Part shown: piece after piece, positions 15,470 through 26,131 of the stretch
Layout of the letters: each line of letters starts with the position of its first letter
How positions within the stretch are numbered: the stretch's first letter is position 1
Source: Rutidosis leptorrhynchoides
Lineage: Eukaryota; Streptophyta; Magnoliopsida; Asterales; Asteraceae
DNA length: 64,000 nucleotides
Direction: 5' to 3'
Assembly (NCBI RefSeq): GCF_046630445.1
Contig: NC_092333.1
Location: 102,832,501 to 102,896,500, forward strand
Made by a program: the position numbers and the translations under genes
The notes under the pieces: generated by a model
Databases searched by the model: none
The model's input: the letters and a program-made list of their open reading frames with translations, nothing else
What the model was told of the DNA's origin: nothing

Positions 15470-15735
15470 GCATTTTTAACAATGGCGGACAAAATGGGCG
15501 TGTTGATGAGTAGGGGAGGGGCGTGTTGAGTGATATGTTAAAATATGATTGGAAGTTGGGTAAAATAGTGGATAAAAATTAATAAAAAATTCAACCAATT
15601 AAAATTCAGCACCCCACAATTTTATCCCGTGCTCCAAGCACGCACGTCACACTTTCTTGTGTGAGCACGCCATGGTTATGAGGCATGTTGGATAAATTGG
15701 GAGGGAGCACGCTCCCGTTAGTGAAGGTCTAAAAG
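15470..15735. mobile_element. MITE-like short element, copy M3
   Basis: It starts near TAAGAGCATTTTTAACAATGG and ends near CCCGTTAGTGAAGGTC, with GGCGTGTTGA and GCACGCTCCC words near the ends and an AT-rich core (ATGTTAAAATATGATTGG) like that of copy M1. It is probably a third member of the same small non-autonomous family; limits are approximate and the target duplication is not fixed. Confidence 0.4.
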
Positions 15736-16022
15736 GTATACTGTTATCGATCCGTTTGTTTCTTTCATAGATGTATGTGTTTTTAACCATATAGTGTATA
15801 AACACCTATATATGGCTTTTATATATATGTAAATACAATAATTTGTTCCTGCCATTGAACTCTTGATAATTCAATGTCTAAACGACTTCTTCATTTGAGA
15901 AGAAGGTAACTGCTAGCGATGTTAGAAAAGTTGTTTGTCTCATACCATCAAATAAGTGTGTAGAGCTTAATATTATTGATACAAAGCCTTAACATGACAA
16001 CTGTATTTATATATTACCAGTT

Positions 16023-16024
<2 letters not shown>

Positions 16025-16054
<30 letters not shown>
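16025..16054. repeat. Poly-T tract
   Basis: About 30 consecutive T residues, with shorter T-runs at 16089-16117 and 16149-16160. On the minus strand these could be decayed poly-A tails, but no LINE or SINE body was recognised beside them. Confidence 0.8.
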
Positions 16055-16056
<2 letters not shown>

Positions 16057-16207
16057 TAATATGGTAAATGAATTCTTACCATCATGAATTTTTTTTTAAA
16101 TGATTTTTTTTTTTTTTGAAGAGTAATTACAGAAATGGTTTTTCAAATTTTTTTTTTTTTATAGAAATAGGTAAACCGGTATTTAAATCATCTGTTTGTC
16201 AGTGTAA

Positions 16208-16327
16208 GGGCAAACCGGCGTTTCATTTGCCGGTTTGAGCCCTCCTAAACCCTAACTGTATATATACGTAGTACGTACCTGACAGATATGATGTTTACTG
16301 CAAACCGGCAAATGAATTGCCGGTTTG
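16208..16327. repeat. Two AAACCGG hairpins upstream of the first PB1-like gene
   Basis: Two inverted repeats 93 bp apart: CAAACCGGC/GCCGGTTTG at 16211-16237 (with outer GGG..CCC at 16208-16242) and CAAACCGGCA/TGCCGGTTTG-type arms at 16301-16327. A further AAACCGGT lies near 16173. They sit 220-340 bp upstream of the ATG at 16545, and similar hairpins flank the other two paralogues at 17580-17763. Confidence 0.85.
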
Positions 16328-16446
16328 GACCCTGATTTTTCCAGATTTTTCAGTGTTTTATTACTGTAAAGCTGCAATCTATCATGTCATTGTTTGAGTT
16401 TTATAGAGTTATTTATAAAGTTTTTTTTAACACATTTCTATATCTC

Positions 16447-16454
16447 TATATAAA
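16447..16454 (+). promoter_or_regulatory. TATA box of the first PB1-like gene
   Basis: TATATAAA lies 91 bases before the ATG at 16545 and is followed by a CA/T-rich leader. The same arrangement (TATATAAA, then ACACACA-rich leader) precedes the third paralogue at 17781-17788, so the promoter was duplicated with the gene. Confidence 0.6.
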
Positions 16455-16544
16455 AACACTCACAATTTCATTTTTTACACACACATTTACACAAAATTCT
16501 CTCTTTTCCCTATTATTTTATACACATTCACAACTAAAAAAAAT

Positions 16545-16925
16545 ATGGCAAATCGTTGCTTGATCAGCCTCGACGTCCATCACAACAGTGAGCTTTCTGA
16601 TAACCGCTAGTATTGGTACGACGGGTACACACAATTGTTCGAAGCTCTAGATGTTACCGGCTTCGATGTAGAACGCGTACTAAGCTTTATACGCGATAGG
16701 GTAGATTGCAAAGCCGCCGACGTTTGGTATTGTGACGAGGTCACGGATTTGTTCAAGGAATTTCGATCTGAAGCCGTGTGGGAACGAATGGTCGGAAAGG
16801 CCAAACTGACGAACAAATGTATCACTTTGTACTGTAGAAACGTGTGGAGCCTTCCCGCTTCGAACGGTCGAGATGATGATACGTCTTCGCATGAATCGGG
16901 ATCTCCGACTCGCTATGGCCGTTAA
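16545..16925 (+). pseudogene. Short PB1-like family protein, copy 1, with an early in-frame stop
   Basis: From the ATG at 16545 the frame reads MANRCLISLDVHHNSE... and, except for a TAG at 16608-16610, stays open to the TAA at 16923-16925 (126 codons in all). The parts are an initial strand (LISLDVHH), LFEALDVTGFDVERVLSFIRD, ADVWYCDE, and a conserved WERMVGKAKLTNKCITLYCR near the end, then a Ser/Asp-rich tail. This layout matches copy 2 on the other strand (17156-17542) block by block and resembles the PB1-like N-terminal domain of plant MULE transposases; that match is from memory and moderate. An internal ATG at 16635 could still start a shorter 96-codon protein. A TATA box (16447) and an AATAAA (17051-17056) bracket it. 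GC content is higher than in the surroundings. Confidence 0.55.
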
Positions 16926-17155
16926 ATTGTTGTTATTTTAAATAAGTAATTTTTAGGATTAATAAGTAATTTTAGGACTTTTTTATTTTTTTAAACTTTT
17001 AATTTTAGGATTAAGCGTAGTTATGTTGTTGTAACCGTACTTATGTTTTCAATAAAAGTGTTGTTCGTAATAATGACAATGATAATAATGAAACCGGCTA
17101 TAGGGAAAAAGAGAAAGATAATAATAATAATAACTCAAACCTATTACAACTAAGC

Positions 17156-17542
17156 TTATGCATTATAGTATTCACCATAACTATCATAAATCCTACCGAA
17201 CTCAAGTGCGTCTTCAAAAACGCCAAATAAAACATACAACTCATTTTTTTCAGAAAGTAAACATGCTTTCCCAACTAATGTATACCACTCTTCTTCAAAT
17301 CACAATGTTTTAGGTTGAGCTATACCTTGTTTATAATAATATATGTCCATTGAATCTGGATTTTCCGGTAAATTTTCTCGAAGAAATTCATTCAACTTTT
17401 GCATATTAAAGCCACGAACATCAACATTATCAAATGTAGTCTTCTCGCCTCCTGAGAATTTTGTCGCATCTTCAAAATCGCAGCCGTAGTATACGTCAAT
17501 TGAAATGTACCTCGGTTCCATGTTCAACATGTGTTTATGCAA
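17156..17542 (-). pseudogene. Short PB1-like family protein, copy 2, with one in-frame stop
   Basis: On the minus strand the frame runs from an ATG at 17542, or more likely 17521 (MEPRYISIDVYYG, which aligns with copy 1 and leaves 36 bases to a TATAAAA at 17557-17563), to TAA at 17156-17158. One TGA lies at 17300-17302, where copy 1 has tryptophan-containing sequence. Conserved blocks are ISIDVYYG, FDNVDVRGFNMQKLNEFLRE, MDIYYY, and, beyond the TGA, EEWYTLVGKACLLS and LYVLFGVFEDALEF. The block order matches copy 1, so the two are diverged paralogues. The function is unknown; PB1-like domains usually mediate protein-protein contacts. It is convergent with copy 1 and divergent from copy 3, sharing with copy 3 an intergenic region of three hairpin repeats. 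Confidence 0.55.
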
Positions 17543-17574
17543 CTGTCATAATGTACTTTTATAACCATAACATA

Positions 17575-17765
17575 ACATAAACCGGCTATCATAATTTCGG
17601 TTTCAGTCTTACCATTCATTATTTATCAGCTTTTACCGTTCTTTGATAGCTTTTTCTGAAATCGGCTATCATAATGCCAGTTTCAGTCTTACCATTCATT
17701 ATTTTTCAGCTTTTACTGTTCTTTGACAGCTTTTTCTGAAACCGGTTATCATAATGCCGGTTTAT
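17575..17765. repeat. Three ~80-bp tandem units, each with an AAACCGG hairpin
   Basis: Inverted repeats with the core CGGYTATCATAATGCC occur at 17580-17604, 17659-17683 and 17739-17763 (spacing 79 and 80 bp). The arms are AAACCGG/CCGGTTT with one or two changes in the first two units. The unit also contains CAGTCTTACCATTCATTATT and CTTTTTCTGAAA. The array fills the intergenic space between divergent PB1-like copies 2 and 3. Confidence 0.88.
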
Positions 17766-17780
17766 TAATCCCTACTAGTC

Positions 17781-17788
17781 TATATAAA
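17781..17788 (+). promoter_or_regulatory. TATA box of the third PB1-like gene
   Basis: TATATAAA lies 73 bases before the ATG at 17861, directly after the last AAACCGG hairpin. Its leader (ACACACATATAC...) resembles that of copy 1. Confidence 0.55.
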
Positions 17789-17860
17789 CACACATATACT
17801 TGGTATTTTTATTGTATCAGTCTTTTCATTCTCACATATCACTCTTTTTACTACACAAAA

Positions 17861-18021
17861 ATGGATCCTTGGATTGATGTCTACTATAAAGTTTGGTATG
17901 TTGTCGACATGTCATGGTACACACTGGGGGAAAAAAATCGTTCCCACCCATGAATGTTAGAACTATGCCTCTTTCCAAGTTGTTTGAGTGGATCAAGGAA
18001 AAATGTCCCATCGAACACTCG
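17861..18021 (+). pseudogene. PB1-like family protein, copy 3, cut by retrotransposon F
   Basis: The ATG at 17861 opens MDPWIDVYYKVWYVVDMSWYT, sharing the P-x-IDVYY start of copy 2. The frame ends at 17953 after a run of seven A residues; the following sequence in another frame (MNVRTMPLSKLFEWIKEKCP) still looks like the conserved helix region, so a small length change in the A run has probably disabled it. The gene is then cut at 18021 by element F, whose 5-bp target duplication would be ACTCG (18017-18021). The remainder should lie beyond the right edge of the window. Confidence 0.5.
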
Positions 18022-18976
18022 TGTAGTGACCCGTCCTAATCCATCTGGACGAATACATTACATTTGGTTACATCGCGAGGTACTTGACCTCTATATGATA
18101 CATTTTTACAAACATTGCATTCGTTTTTAAAAGACAAACTTTCATTTCATCGAAAGTTGACAGCATGCATACCATTCCATAATATATCCAACTATAATTG
18201 ACTTAATAGTAATCTTGATGAACTCAACGACTCGAATGCAACGTCTTTTGAAATATGTCATGAATGACTCCAAGTAATATCTCTAAAATGAGCAAATGCA
18301 GAGCAGAAGATTTCTTTCAAATCTGAGAATAAACATGCTTTCAAGTGTCAACCAAAAGGTTGGTGAGTTCATTAGTTTATCATAAATAATCATTTCCATT
18401 ATTTTAATAGACCACAAGATTTCATTTTCATTTTCATAAACATACATCTCATATCAGGCATTTCGCAAACTGCATAGAGATAAAAATCATTCATATGGAT
18501 TGAACACCTGGTAACCGACATTAACAAGATGCATATAGAATATCCCCATCAGTCCGGGACACCCATCGGACATGATAAATTTCGAAGTACTAAAGCATTC
18601 CAAATTCCAGAATGGGGGTTGTTAGTTCTCGTATATCTACCTTTAGGATTCGCGTCAATTAGGGGTGCACTAATTCTCAAAATTAGTGATGTTCCCCAAT
18701 TCTTAGGCTACCAAGCTAAAAAGGGGCATATTCGATTCGATAATCCAACCATAGAATGTATTTTTGATTACTTGTGTCTATTTCGTAAAACAATTATAAA
18801 AACAGCGTATGTATTCTCAGTCCCAAAAATATATATTGCAAAAACATTTAAAAAGGGAGCAAATGAAACTCACTTAATGTATTTTGTAGTAAAAATATAT
18901 ATGACGACATCTGCGAATGTTTCTATATGTATGTATGTTTAAGCATGTGTTTTTATCCATGCCTATGTGTGGTACG

Positions 18977-19106
<130 letters not shown>

Positions 19107-19897
19107 CATATAATGGAAATCACATAATTTATTTATTAATATATATTATTTACATATATTTGTAGTTATATAGAATTTATATTAAATTCCATTTAAAAAC
19201 ATATACTTATATTATATCTTAAATTATATGTTATATATATTTATTTTGTATATATATTTTAAAATGATTAAAATCTATATAGTTATATTAATGTATCCAT
19301 ATTTATATATATACTTGTTTAGTGTTATATTTAAAAATCAATAATTTGTTATATGTAAGTATTTATATAAATAATATTAATAGGTTTTATATATATAGTT
19401 ATGTAAAATATTAATATAATTAGAATATATGTAATAAGTATATTTTATGCACAGAATATTTATTTGTTTAAAAAAATAGTTTTGATAATAATAATGATTT
19501 ACTAATAATAATAATAACACTAATATTTATCTTTTTAACTAAAATGATAATAATACTACTAATAATAATACTAATACTTACTTATGACTATATATTTTAT
19601 AACTTAAATTCATAATCGTTTTCATAATTGTACTTGTATTCATTTAATTATAACCATTTTCCATAATTTTTATCATATCACTTTTATTATAAATTTCGTA
19701 ACATGAATGTTGTTAACATGTTCATAATCATATTAATGATGATAACTACAATAATAATACTACTAATAATAATAATGTTAGTCATGATAATACTAAAAAA
19801 TTTAATTGATAATACTAGTAATAATAATAATATCATAATTTACATTAATAATAACAATAATCCTCTAATTAATAATAACAACTAACATAATGATAGT

Positions 19898-19898
19898 A

Positions 19899-19987
<89 letters not shown>
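19898..19987. repeat. (AAT)n microsatellite in LTR F
   Basis: About 30 AAT units. The surrounding 19480-19900 and 20940-21620 are diffuse AAT/ATT-rich sequence of the same character. Confidence 0.95.
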
Positions 19988-19989
<2 letters not shown>

Positions 19990-20027
19990 TGAGACTACCT
20001 CAAGAAAATCGGCCTAAAAAGAATACA

Positions 20028-20095
20028 GCCACTCCAGGGACTCGAACCCCCGACCTCTCGAAACCCGACACCATCCCTTAACCATTCCTCCAGCC
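20028..20095 (-). repeat. tRNA-like sequence, probable SINE head
   Basis: On the minus strand the segment contains a perfect RNA polymerase III B box, GGTTCGAGTCC (20038-20048), and about 25 bases upstream of it TGGTTAAGGGATGG (20071-20084), which is a fair A-box match. It cannot be confidently folded into a complete tRNA and has no recognisable anticodon stem, so a tRNA-derived SINE head or relic is more likely than a functional tRNA. Confidence 0.45.
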
Positions 20096-20841
20096 TAGTT
20101 TTTCTAATTTATTACGCGTATAACTTTATTTATTCCTATTCTCATGTTCTATCTTCTTCATCATCATCAAATAATTTCGACCAGTTAGCCACAATAACAC
20201 TAATAATGAATCTATGGTTGTGTTTAAGACTCGAAAATAATTAGATAACAATAACATGTGTTCTTGATTAACAAAAAAAAAAAAAAAAATACAGCTCCTT
20301 CCTTCGACGCTGAATAAATAAATAAAAAATTTGATTTTCGCAATTTATAATGATATAGCTAAAGGTTATAACATGAAATAGTTTGTAAATCATTAATAGA
20401 AACTATTGAAATCATCCATTTAAATCAAATCATCACAGAAATTTTTAATTTGATCATAGATCACAGTTTGACTTTTTAAAACCAAATCTTTGACTCTCAA
20501 ATTCATTCTTGATATAGCGAATTGAGGTATGAAAATTTGCATATAGTTAGAGTACGAGATTCCTAACAATCCTGCATTAATGGATTTTGAGATTGATTTT
20601 GAATTCAAGTTTTGGTAAAAAAAATTGCAACAGAGTGTCGGGCGGTTTTTTTTATCTATATTTTGGCTTTTTGATTTCCACAAATGCAATGTTTAATATA
20701 TAAAGCGGACTGATAATTGAAGTGGAAACACTGGTGAATCACAGATTCGTATTGTTGTGTTGCAATGGTCGACAAGAGTTCACAAGCGTATAGGAAAAAA
20801 ACAGAAAAAAATAAAATATGATAAAGATATAGATATCACGC

Positions 20842-20844
<3 letters not shown>

Positions 20845-20926
<82 letters not shown>
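20845..20926. repeat. (TA)n microsatellite in LTR F, second tract
   Basis: About 80 bases of TA dinucleotides. Confidence 0.95.
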
Positions 20927-20929
<3 letters not shown>

Positions 20930-20994
20930 GATTTATATTATCTATTTTAATTTAATATTAATAATTAATAATTAATAACATATAATAATAGTAC

Positions 20995-21620
20995 TAATAA
21001 TATTAATAATAATAATACTAATATTAATAATAATAAATAATGATAATTATAATAATTATTATAAAAATGATAATAATAATAATAATAATATTACTAATGA
21101 TAAAAATAATGATTTTTAATGATGAAAGTAATAATAATATCTAATAATAATACAAGTAATAATTAAGATATAACAAGTTACTTGTATCCAATTTCATATC
21201 TATATATTTTATATTGATAATAATATTAATAATACAGATATTAATTTTAATATTAACATCCATAATAATAATAAAAGTATTAATAATAATATTGATATAA
21301 TAATTGTTAATAATATTAATAATAATAATACTAAAATTAATAATAATAAATAATGATAATTATAATAATTATTATAAAATGATAATAATAATAATAATAA
21401 TATTACTAATGATAAAAATAATGATTTTTAATGATGAAAGTAATAATAATATCTAATAATAATACAAGTAATAATTAAGATATAACAAGTTACCTATATC
21501 GAATTTCACATCTATATATTTTATATTGATAATAATATTAATAATACAGATATTAATATTTAATATTAATATTAACATCCATAATAATAATAAAAGTATT
21601 AATAATAATATTGATATAAT
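20995..21620. repeat. Tandem duplication, 313-bp period, in LTR F
   Basis: Sequence around AAATAATGATAAT at 21035 recurs at 21348, and the following roughly 280 bases match closely, including ATGATTTTTAATGATGAAAG and AAGATATAACAAGTTAC. There are two units. It arose within the LTR of this copy or its recent ancestor. Confidence 0.85.
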
Positions 21621-23232
21621 AATTGTATTTAACTTGTAATTACATATATTAATATCACAATTTATTAGTTATGCAATATTTAATATTTATATACTTTATA
21701 CTATATATATTTAATATTTATACCTCTTAACAATATAGTATTATTTATGTATAGATATCATATATATATTCCAGCTATTATATATATAATTATCTTTTAA
21801 ATATTAAGTTTTATTATATAGATAAATATATTAATTATATATTGAAACAAACAAACTCAAGGTATAATATTATATATTTAATACTTTGTTAACGTTGACA
21901 AATTATGTTCGAAATAAGTTATAGTCAATATACTCTATATATTCAAAATAACAAGTTTTAGTTATTTTAAGTTATCTTTCATAATAACCAAATCACACAA
22001 TAGTTCATTAATGTATTTAAACTATTATATATAATTATTTACATATATAATTATTTATATCTACATTTCTGTTTACAATCAAAGGTTCGTGAATCGTTGG
22101 AAATAGTCGAAGGGTAATTGAATATATGAATACAGTTAAAAATTTTAAGACTCAACATTACAGACTTTGCTTATCGTGTCGAAATCATATAAAGATTTAG
22201 TTTAAATTTGGTCGGAAATTTTCGGGTCGTCACAGTACCTACCCGTTAAAGAAATTTCGTCCCGAAATTTGAGTGAGGTGGTTATGGCTAACAATAAAAA
22301 TGTTTTCATGACGAATATGAGTTGATAAATAGAGTTTTATTATCATTGAGTAATATGGATAAAACAATTCGATTATTCTAAGAGCACGAATGAAGCTATC
22401 ACAAAAGAGTGAAATGAATAAATAAAGTTTCGTCTTAACTTTTGATGTTGTCCTAGTTGAATTCCGGAATTCAGGGGATTTAAAGAAAATATTTGAAATC
22501 TCAAAGATTTGATTCTTCGGCGAGTAAGGAAATTAAGATCTCTATAATTAAATACGGTGATCTGTCTCGATTACTCTGTCTGATATTTCTATTATAAATT
22601 AAACTTTTTTGTTCCATCAATTTCACCATTCCTATATTTTCTTTCTTAGTTCATACATCCAAAAGATTGTGAAAATGCTTAATCCAGTTCTAATCCTTGA
22701 TATTTTCCTAATTATCATTTCTGTCATCCTTCTTTTCAATCTTCCACCAAAAAAATCTGTTACTTCTACTATTACCTTGAGATGATACTATTCTTAATTA
22801 TACCGTGTCTTTATATTTCTATTCGTATTAATATCCATGGTTTGTAACCTCCGTGTTGTTATTGGGCTTTATATTTTCTCTTATATTTTGGAGCTCTTTG
22901 CTTTTTATTCTCCTCTCGACCTCTAGTAAAGTGAGTAATGGTCCAGAATTCGTAAGTATGGAGTTTCGAATGAACTTAATGTTCTAAACAAGAAAGAACG
23001 TAATAACACGATTTGATTTGTCAAATTACCAGAATCACTGAGAATAGAGCTATTAAGAAATTATGTTCTTGATTTGTTTGGAGATTAAGTAGAATGTAAG
23101 AGTCGTGTAACATAGCACATGATGACGTTATGATCTGTGAATCATCACGTTCCATATAGAAACTCAGCATGACCTACTGTAATATAATCACGTTGATCAA
23201 GTGTCATTATATTATACTAACTCATGCATCAG

Positions 23233-25720
23233 TGTAAGACCCTATTTCTGTTTCTGACATTTTAGTTATTCGGGACGCCGTCCAAACCTTCGGGACACCG
23301 TCCAGCAAAGAAGGACGGGACGCCGTCCAAGAATTTGGGACGCCGTCCCATGTGTCTGTCGGGCCAGCTGTGGGATTTCAAGATTTTTAGAGGGGTATGT
23401 TGGTCTTTTCACATGGTGACCGGTTTTAAGCCACAAATGGGAAAAGGTTGAGCTCATTCAACCCTATCTTCACCAACAAAACACTCTCAACCATTTTTAG
23501 TGAGAGAGCAAGGGTTTTAGAGAGTGATAGGTTGATTTGGAGAAGAAGGAGTCGGATTCTCGCAAAAACTTGGGTTCTAAAGTTATTCATCTCGCTCCTA
23601 GCTACGTTGTGGTGGTATTGGTAAGCTCAAACTTCGAATTTCATTTGTTAAATTTGATATTCAAGTTAGGGTTTTGAGTTAGTTTGTTGTGAAACCCTTT
23701 TAGGTGATGAAATGGGTTTATAGTGACTTGTTATTCTTGTCACTTGGCGGGTTTTGGGTCGGTTGACGTTTTGGCCTTGATTAGGCTTTGATTTGGAGTT
23801 TAATCACTTGGATTAGTGATTATGGAAGTGATGGAACCCTTTTTGGGTGAGTTTGGTTAACTAATTTTAAAATGGGTCAAAATTAGGGTTTTGGTGTCAA
23901 AATGGGTATGACCCGTGTTTAACACTTGTGTTCGGGTTTAATTAGTGTGTTAGGACTATTTTCACTCGTGTTAGTGATTATTGGTTAGTTATGGCGCGGT
24001 TTGTGCTTGGAAGTGCATTTGGGTCGAAATTGCACTAAGGGTAAATTGGGTTGGTTTGTAAGTCAACCCTAATTGTGTTGTTGTATTTGTGATAATGGAA
24101 TAGGTACTTTCCATTGGCGCGTGGCAGTTTATTTGGAAGCATTCATTAAGGCGACAAGGTGAGTGTTAATATCCTATGTGCATATGTATGTGTAGGATGG
24201 GTGCGGGTCGGGGTGAAGTGTTTCTTGGTTATAGAGCTCACTTCACATATAGGTAGATTTGATGGACTTGTGTATAGGTCCAATTGGCATGGTTGTGCAT
24301 TTTGATTGGCCACCTTTGGCGGGGTACACAATTTGTGTGTACATTATCACACGCGGTATGATGTGGATTATATAACCCCAATGGCGAAGGGCTAACATTG
24401 TGATGCAGACTTAGATATAACCCCAATGACGAAGGGTAGTATCGTGAGTGGAATAATTATACGTATGTGTATATGGCGTATTTATTTGTGAATGTTATGG
24501 TATGAACCATCGAGCCGGTAGTGCCATAATGTGTGTGTGTGTGATAGGATGTGAACCACGAGCCGGTAGCATCGAGTGTGAACCACGAGCTGGTAGCACT
24601 ATAAAATAATTGATGTGAACCACGAGCCGGTAGCATCGAGTGTGAACCACGAGCCGGTAGCACTATAAAATAATTGATGTGAACCACGAGCCGGTAGCAT
24701 CGAGTGTGAACCACGAGCCGGTAGCACTATAAAATAATTGATGTGAACCACGAGCCGGTAGCATCGAGTGTGAACCACGAGCCGGTAGCGCTATAAAATA
24801 ATTGATGTGAACCACGAGTCGGTAGCATCGAGTGTAAACCACGAGCCGATAGCACTATAAAATAGTATGACTCAATTGCGTATGGTGTGAACCATGAGCC
24901 GGTAGCACCATAGCGTTATGGTTAACCTTGGGAGTTTTACACGTTGTTATATATATATTGTATACGTATAATGTTGTATTGACGTGATGTAGCTAACCTT
25001 CTGGTTGTAGCTTATTGGCATTGTTCGCAACGTTGTTTGCAAACTTACTATATTGTTGGTGTTGTTAGCTTGTGCTTAGTGAACGTGCGGTATGCTAGGT
25101 TTAGCTTGCCTTATACTTGGATGCATCGGTATGCGCTATTTGATTATTATTGTGGCGTGTCCATTTTATACATATATATGTATGTAGTATATTTTCACTC
25201 ACTAAGCATTAGCTTACCCTCTCGTTGTTTACATTTTTATAGATTGCTTGGATGCGGTGGCTCGGGTAAGCGCGGGGACTAGTGGACTTGCGTAGTTTGC
25301 CTTAGAAGACTTGCTTTTGGATTTGATTAGGATTGGGTAGCGTGTCCCCAATCCCATGCTCGGTCTATGTTTTTGTATAAACTAATGGGTCGAAATAGTC
25401 ACTTGTGGTATTTTGGGTCGATGTGGGCCCGGTGTTGTAAAACTCGGTTTTTATTATGAAAAACTCTTAGTTTAAACTATTGTAATATATTGTGAAAGTG
25501 TTTTGGTTCAAAAGTGTCGGGAAACGGGTTTTTCGCCCGCGTGTGTTTGTAAACTGATCAGAATGTTTTAGTACATCTGGACGCCGTCCCAGATGGTTGG
25601 ACACCGTCCCAGTCTTAAGTGCTGGACACCGTCCAAGCTTTTGGACGCCGTCCAGATGGGCAATTCCGAAAAAAAAATTTATGGCACATTTTCGGATGGT
25701 TAACGAGTTGGGTCGTTACA
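23233..25720 (+). repeat. 5' LTR of element D (2488 bp)
   Basis: It begins TGTAAGACCC, ends GGGTCGTTACA and is followed two bases later by the tRNA-Met primer site. It holds four GGACG-N-CGTCC palindromes near the start (23274-23350), a 64-bp minisatellite in the middle (24549-24868), and four more palindromes near the end (25578-25656). The uninterrupted ...GGTTATAGAGCTC at about 24230 is the empty-site equivalent of the B insertion in the 3' LTR. Confidence 0.9.
24549..24868. repeat. 64-bp minisatellite in D 5' LTR, five units
   Basis: Each unit is made of two half-units, GTGAACCACGAGCCGGTAGC followed by ATCGAGT or by ACTATAAAATAATTGAT. Units start at 24549, 24613, 24677, 24741 and 24805. 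The homologous array in the 3' LTR is at 41680-42020 with a different half-unit order. Confidence 0.92.
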
Positions 25721-25722
25721 AG

Positions 25723-25734
25723 TGGTATCAGAGC
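25723..25734 (+). other. Primer-binding site of element D (initiator tRNA-Met)
   Basis: TGGTATCAGAGC, two bases after the 5' LTR, matches the standard plant initiator-Met primer site. Confidence 0.9.
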
Positions 25735-26131
25735 ATGGTCTAAGGGATTTAGGTGACTTGAGATAGGTGCCTAGACTTAGACTTTTGTGTGTGCTTAATT
25801 TGTTGCGGGACTTGTAGGATTACGGGTCGGAATGGGAATTTGGTTAGTGCCTTAATTGATAGGTGGACTAACGTGTATATTAATACGTGGATATTTTTTA
25901 ATATACGATTGTGTTATGTTTGTGATTATGTTGCGTTGCGAATATCATCGAGCAAGATGGTCATTGTACTAACGAGGGGATACGATGTGTGTGCGTAATA
26001 AGGACTTGCAAACCTTATTACGGGTGCAAATCGTGTTTAACAAGTGATGTACGACGAGTGTTTAGCAAGATGGGGCGGTGTTGTGTGTGTGCTTTATACG
26101 TTCATGATCTAATCGCTTTGCATTCCTTAGA

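Noticed and set aside
16025-16160. T-rich tracts as the tail of a LINE or SINE on the minus strand
   Set aside because: No retroposon body or target duplication could be recognised next to them.
19890-20081. Poly-Asn open frame
   Set aside because: It is a translation of the (AAT)n microsatellite in the F LTR.
20028-20095. A functional tRNA gene
   Set aside because: Only the A and B boxes can be seen; no complete cloverleaf or anticodon arm could be recognised.
24549-24868. Direct repeats with regular spacing, reminiscent of a CRISPR array
   Set aside because: This is a plant LTR minisatellite; the units are contiguous with no unique spacers.
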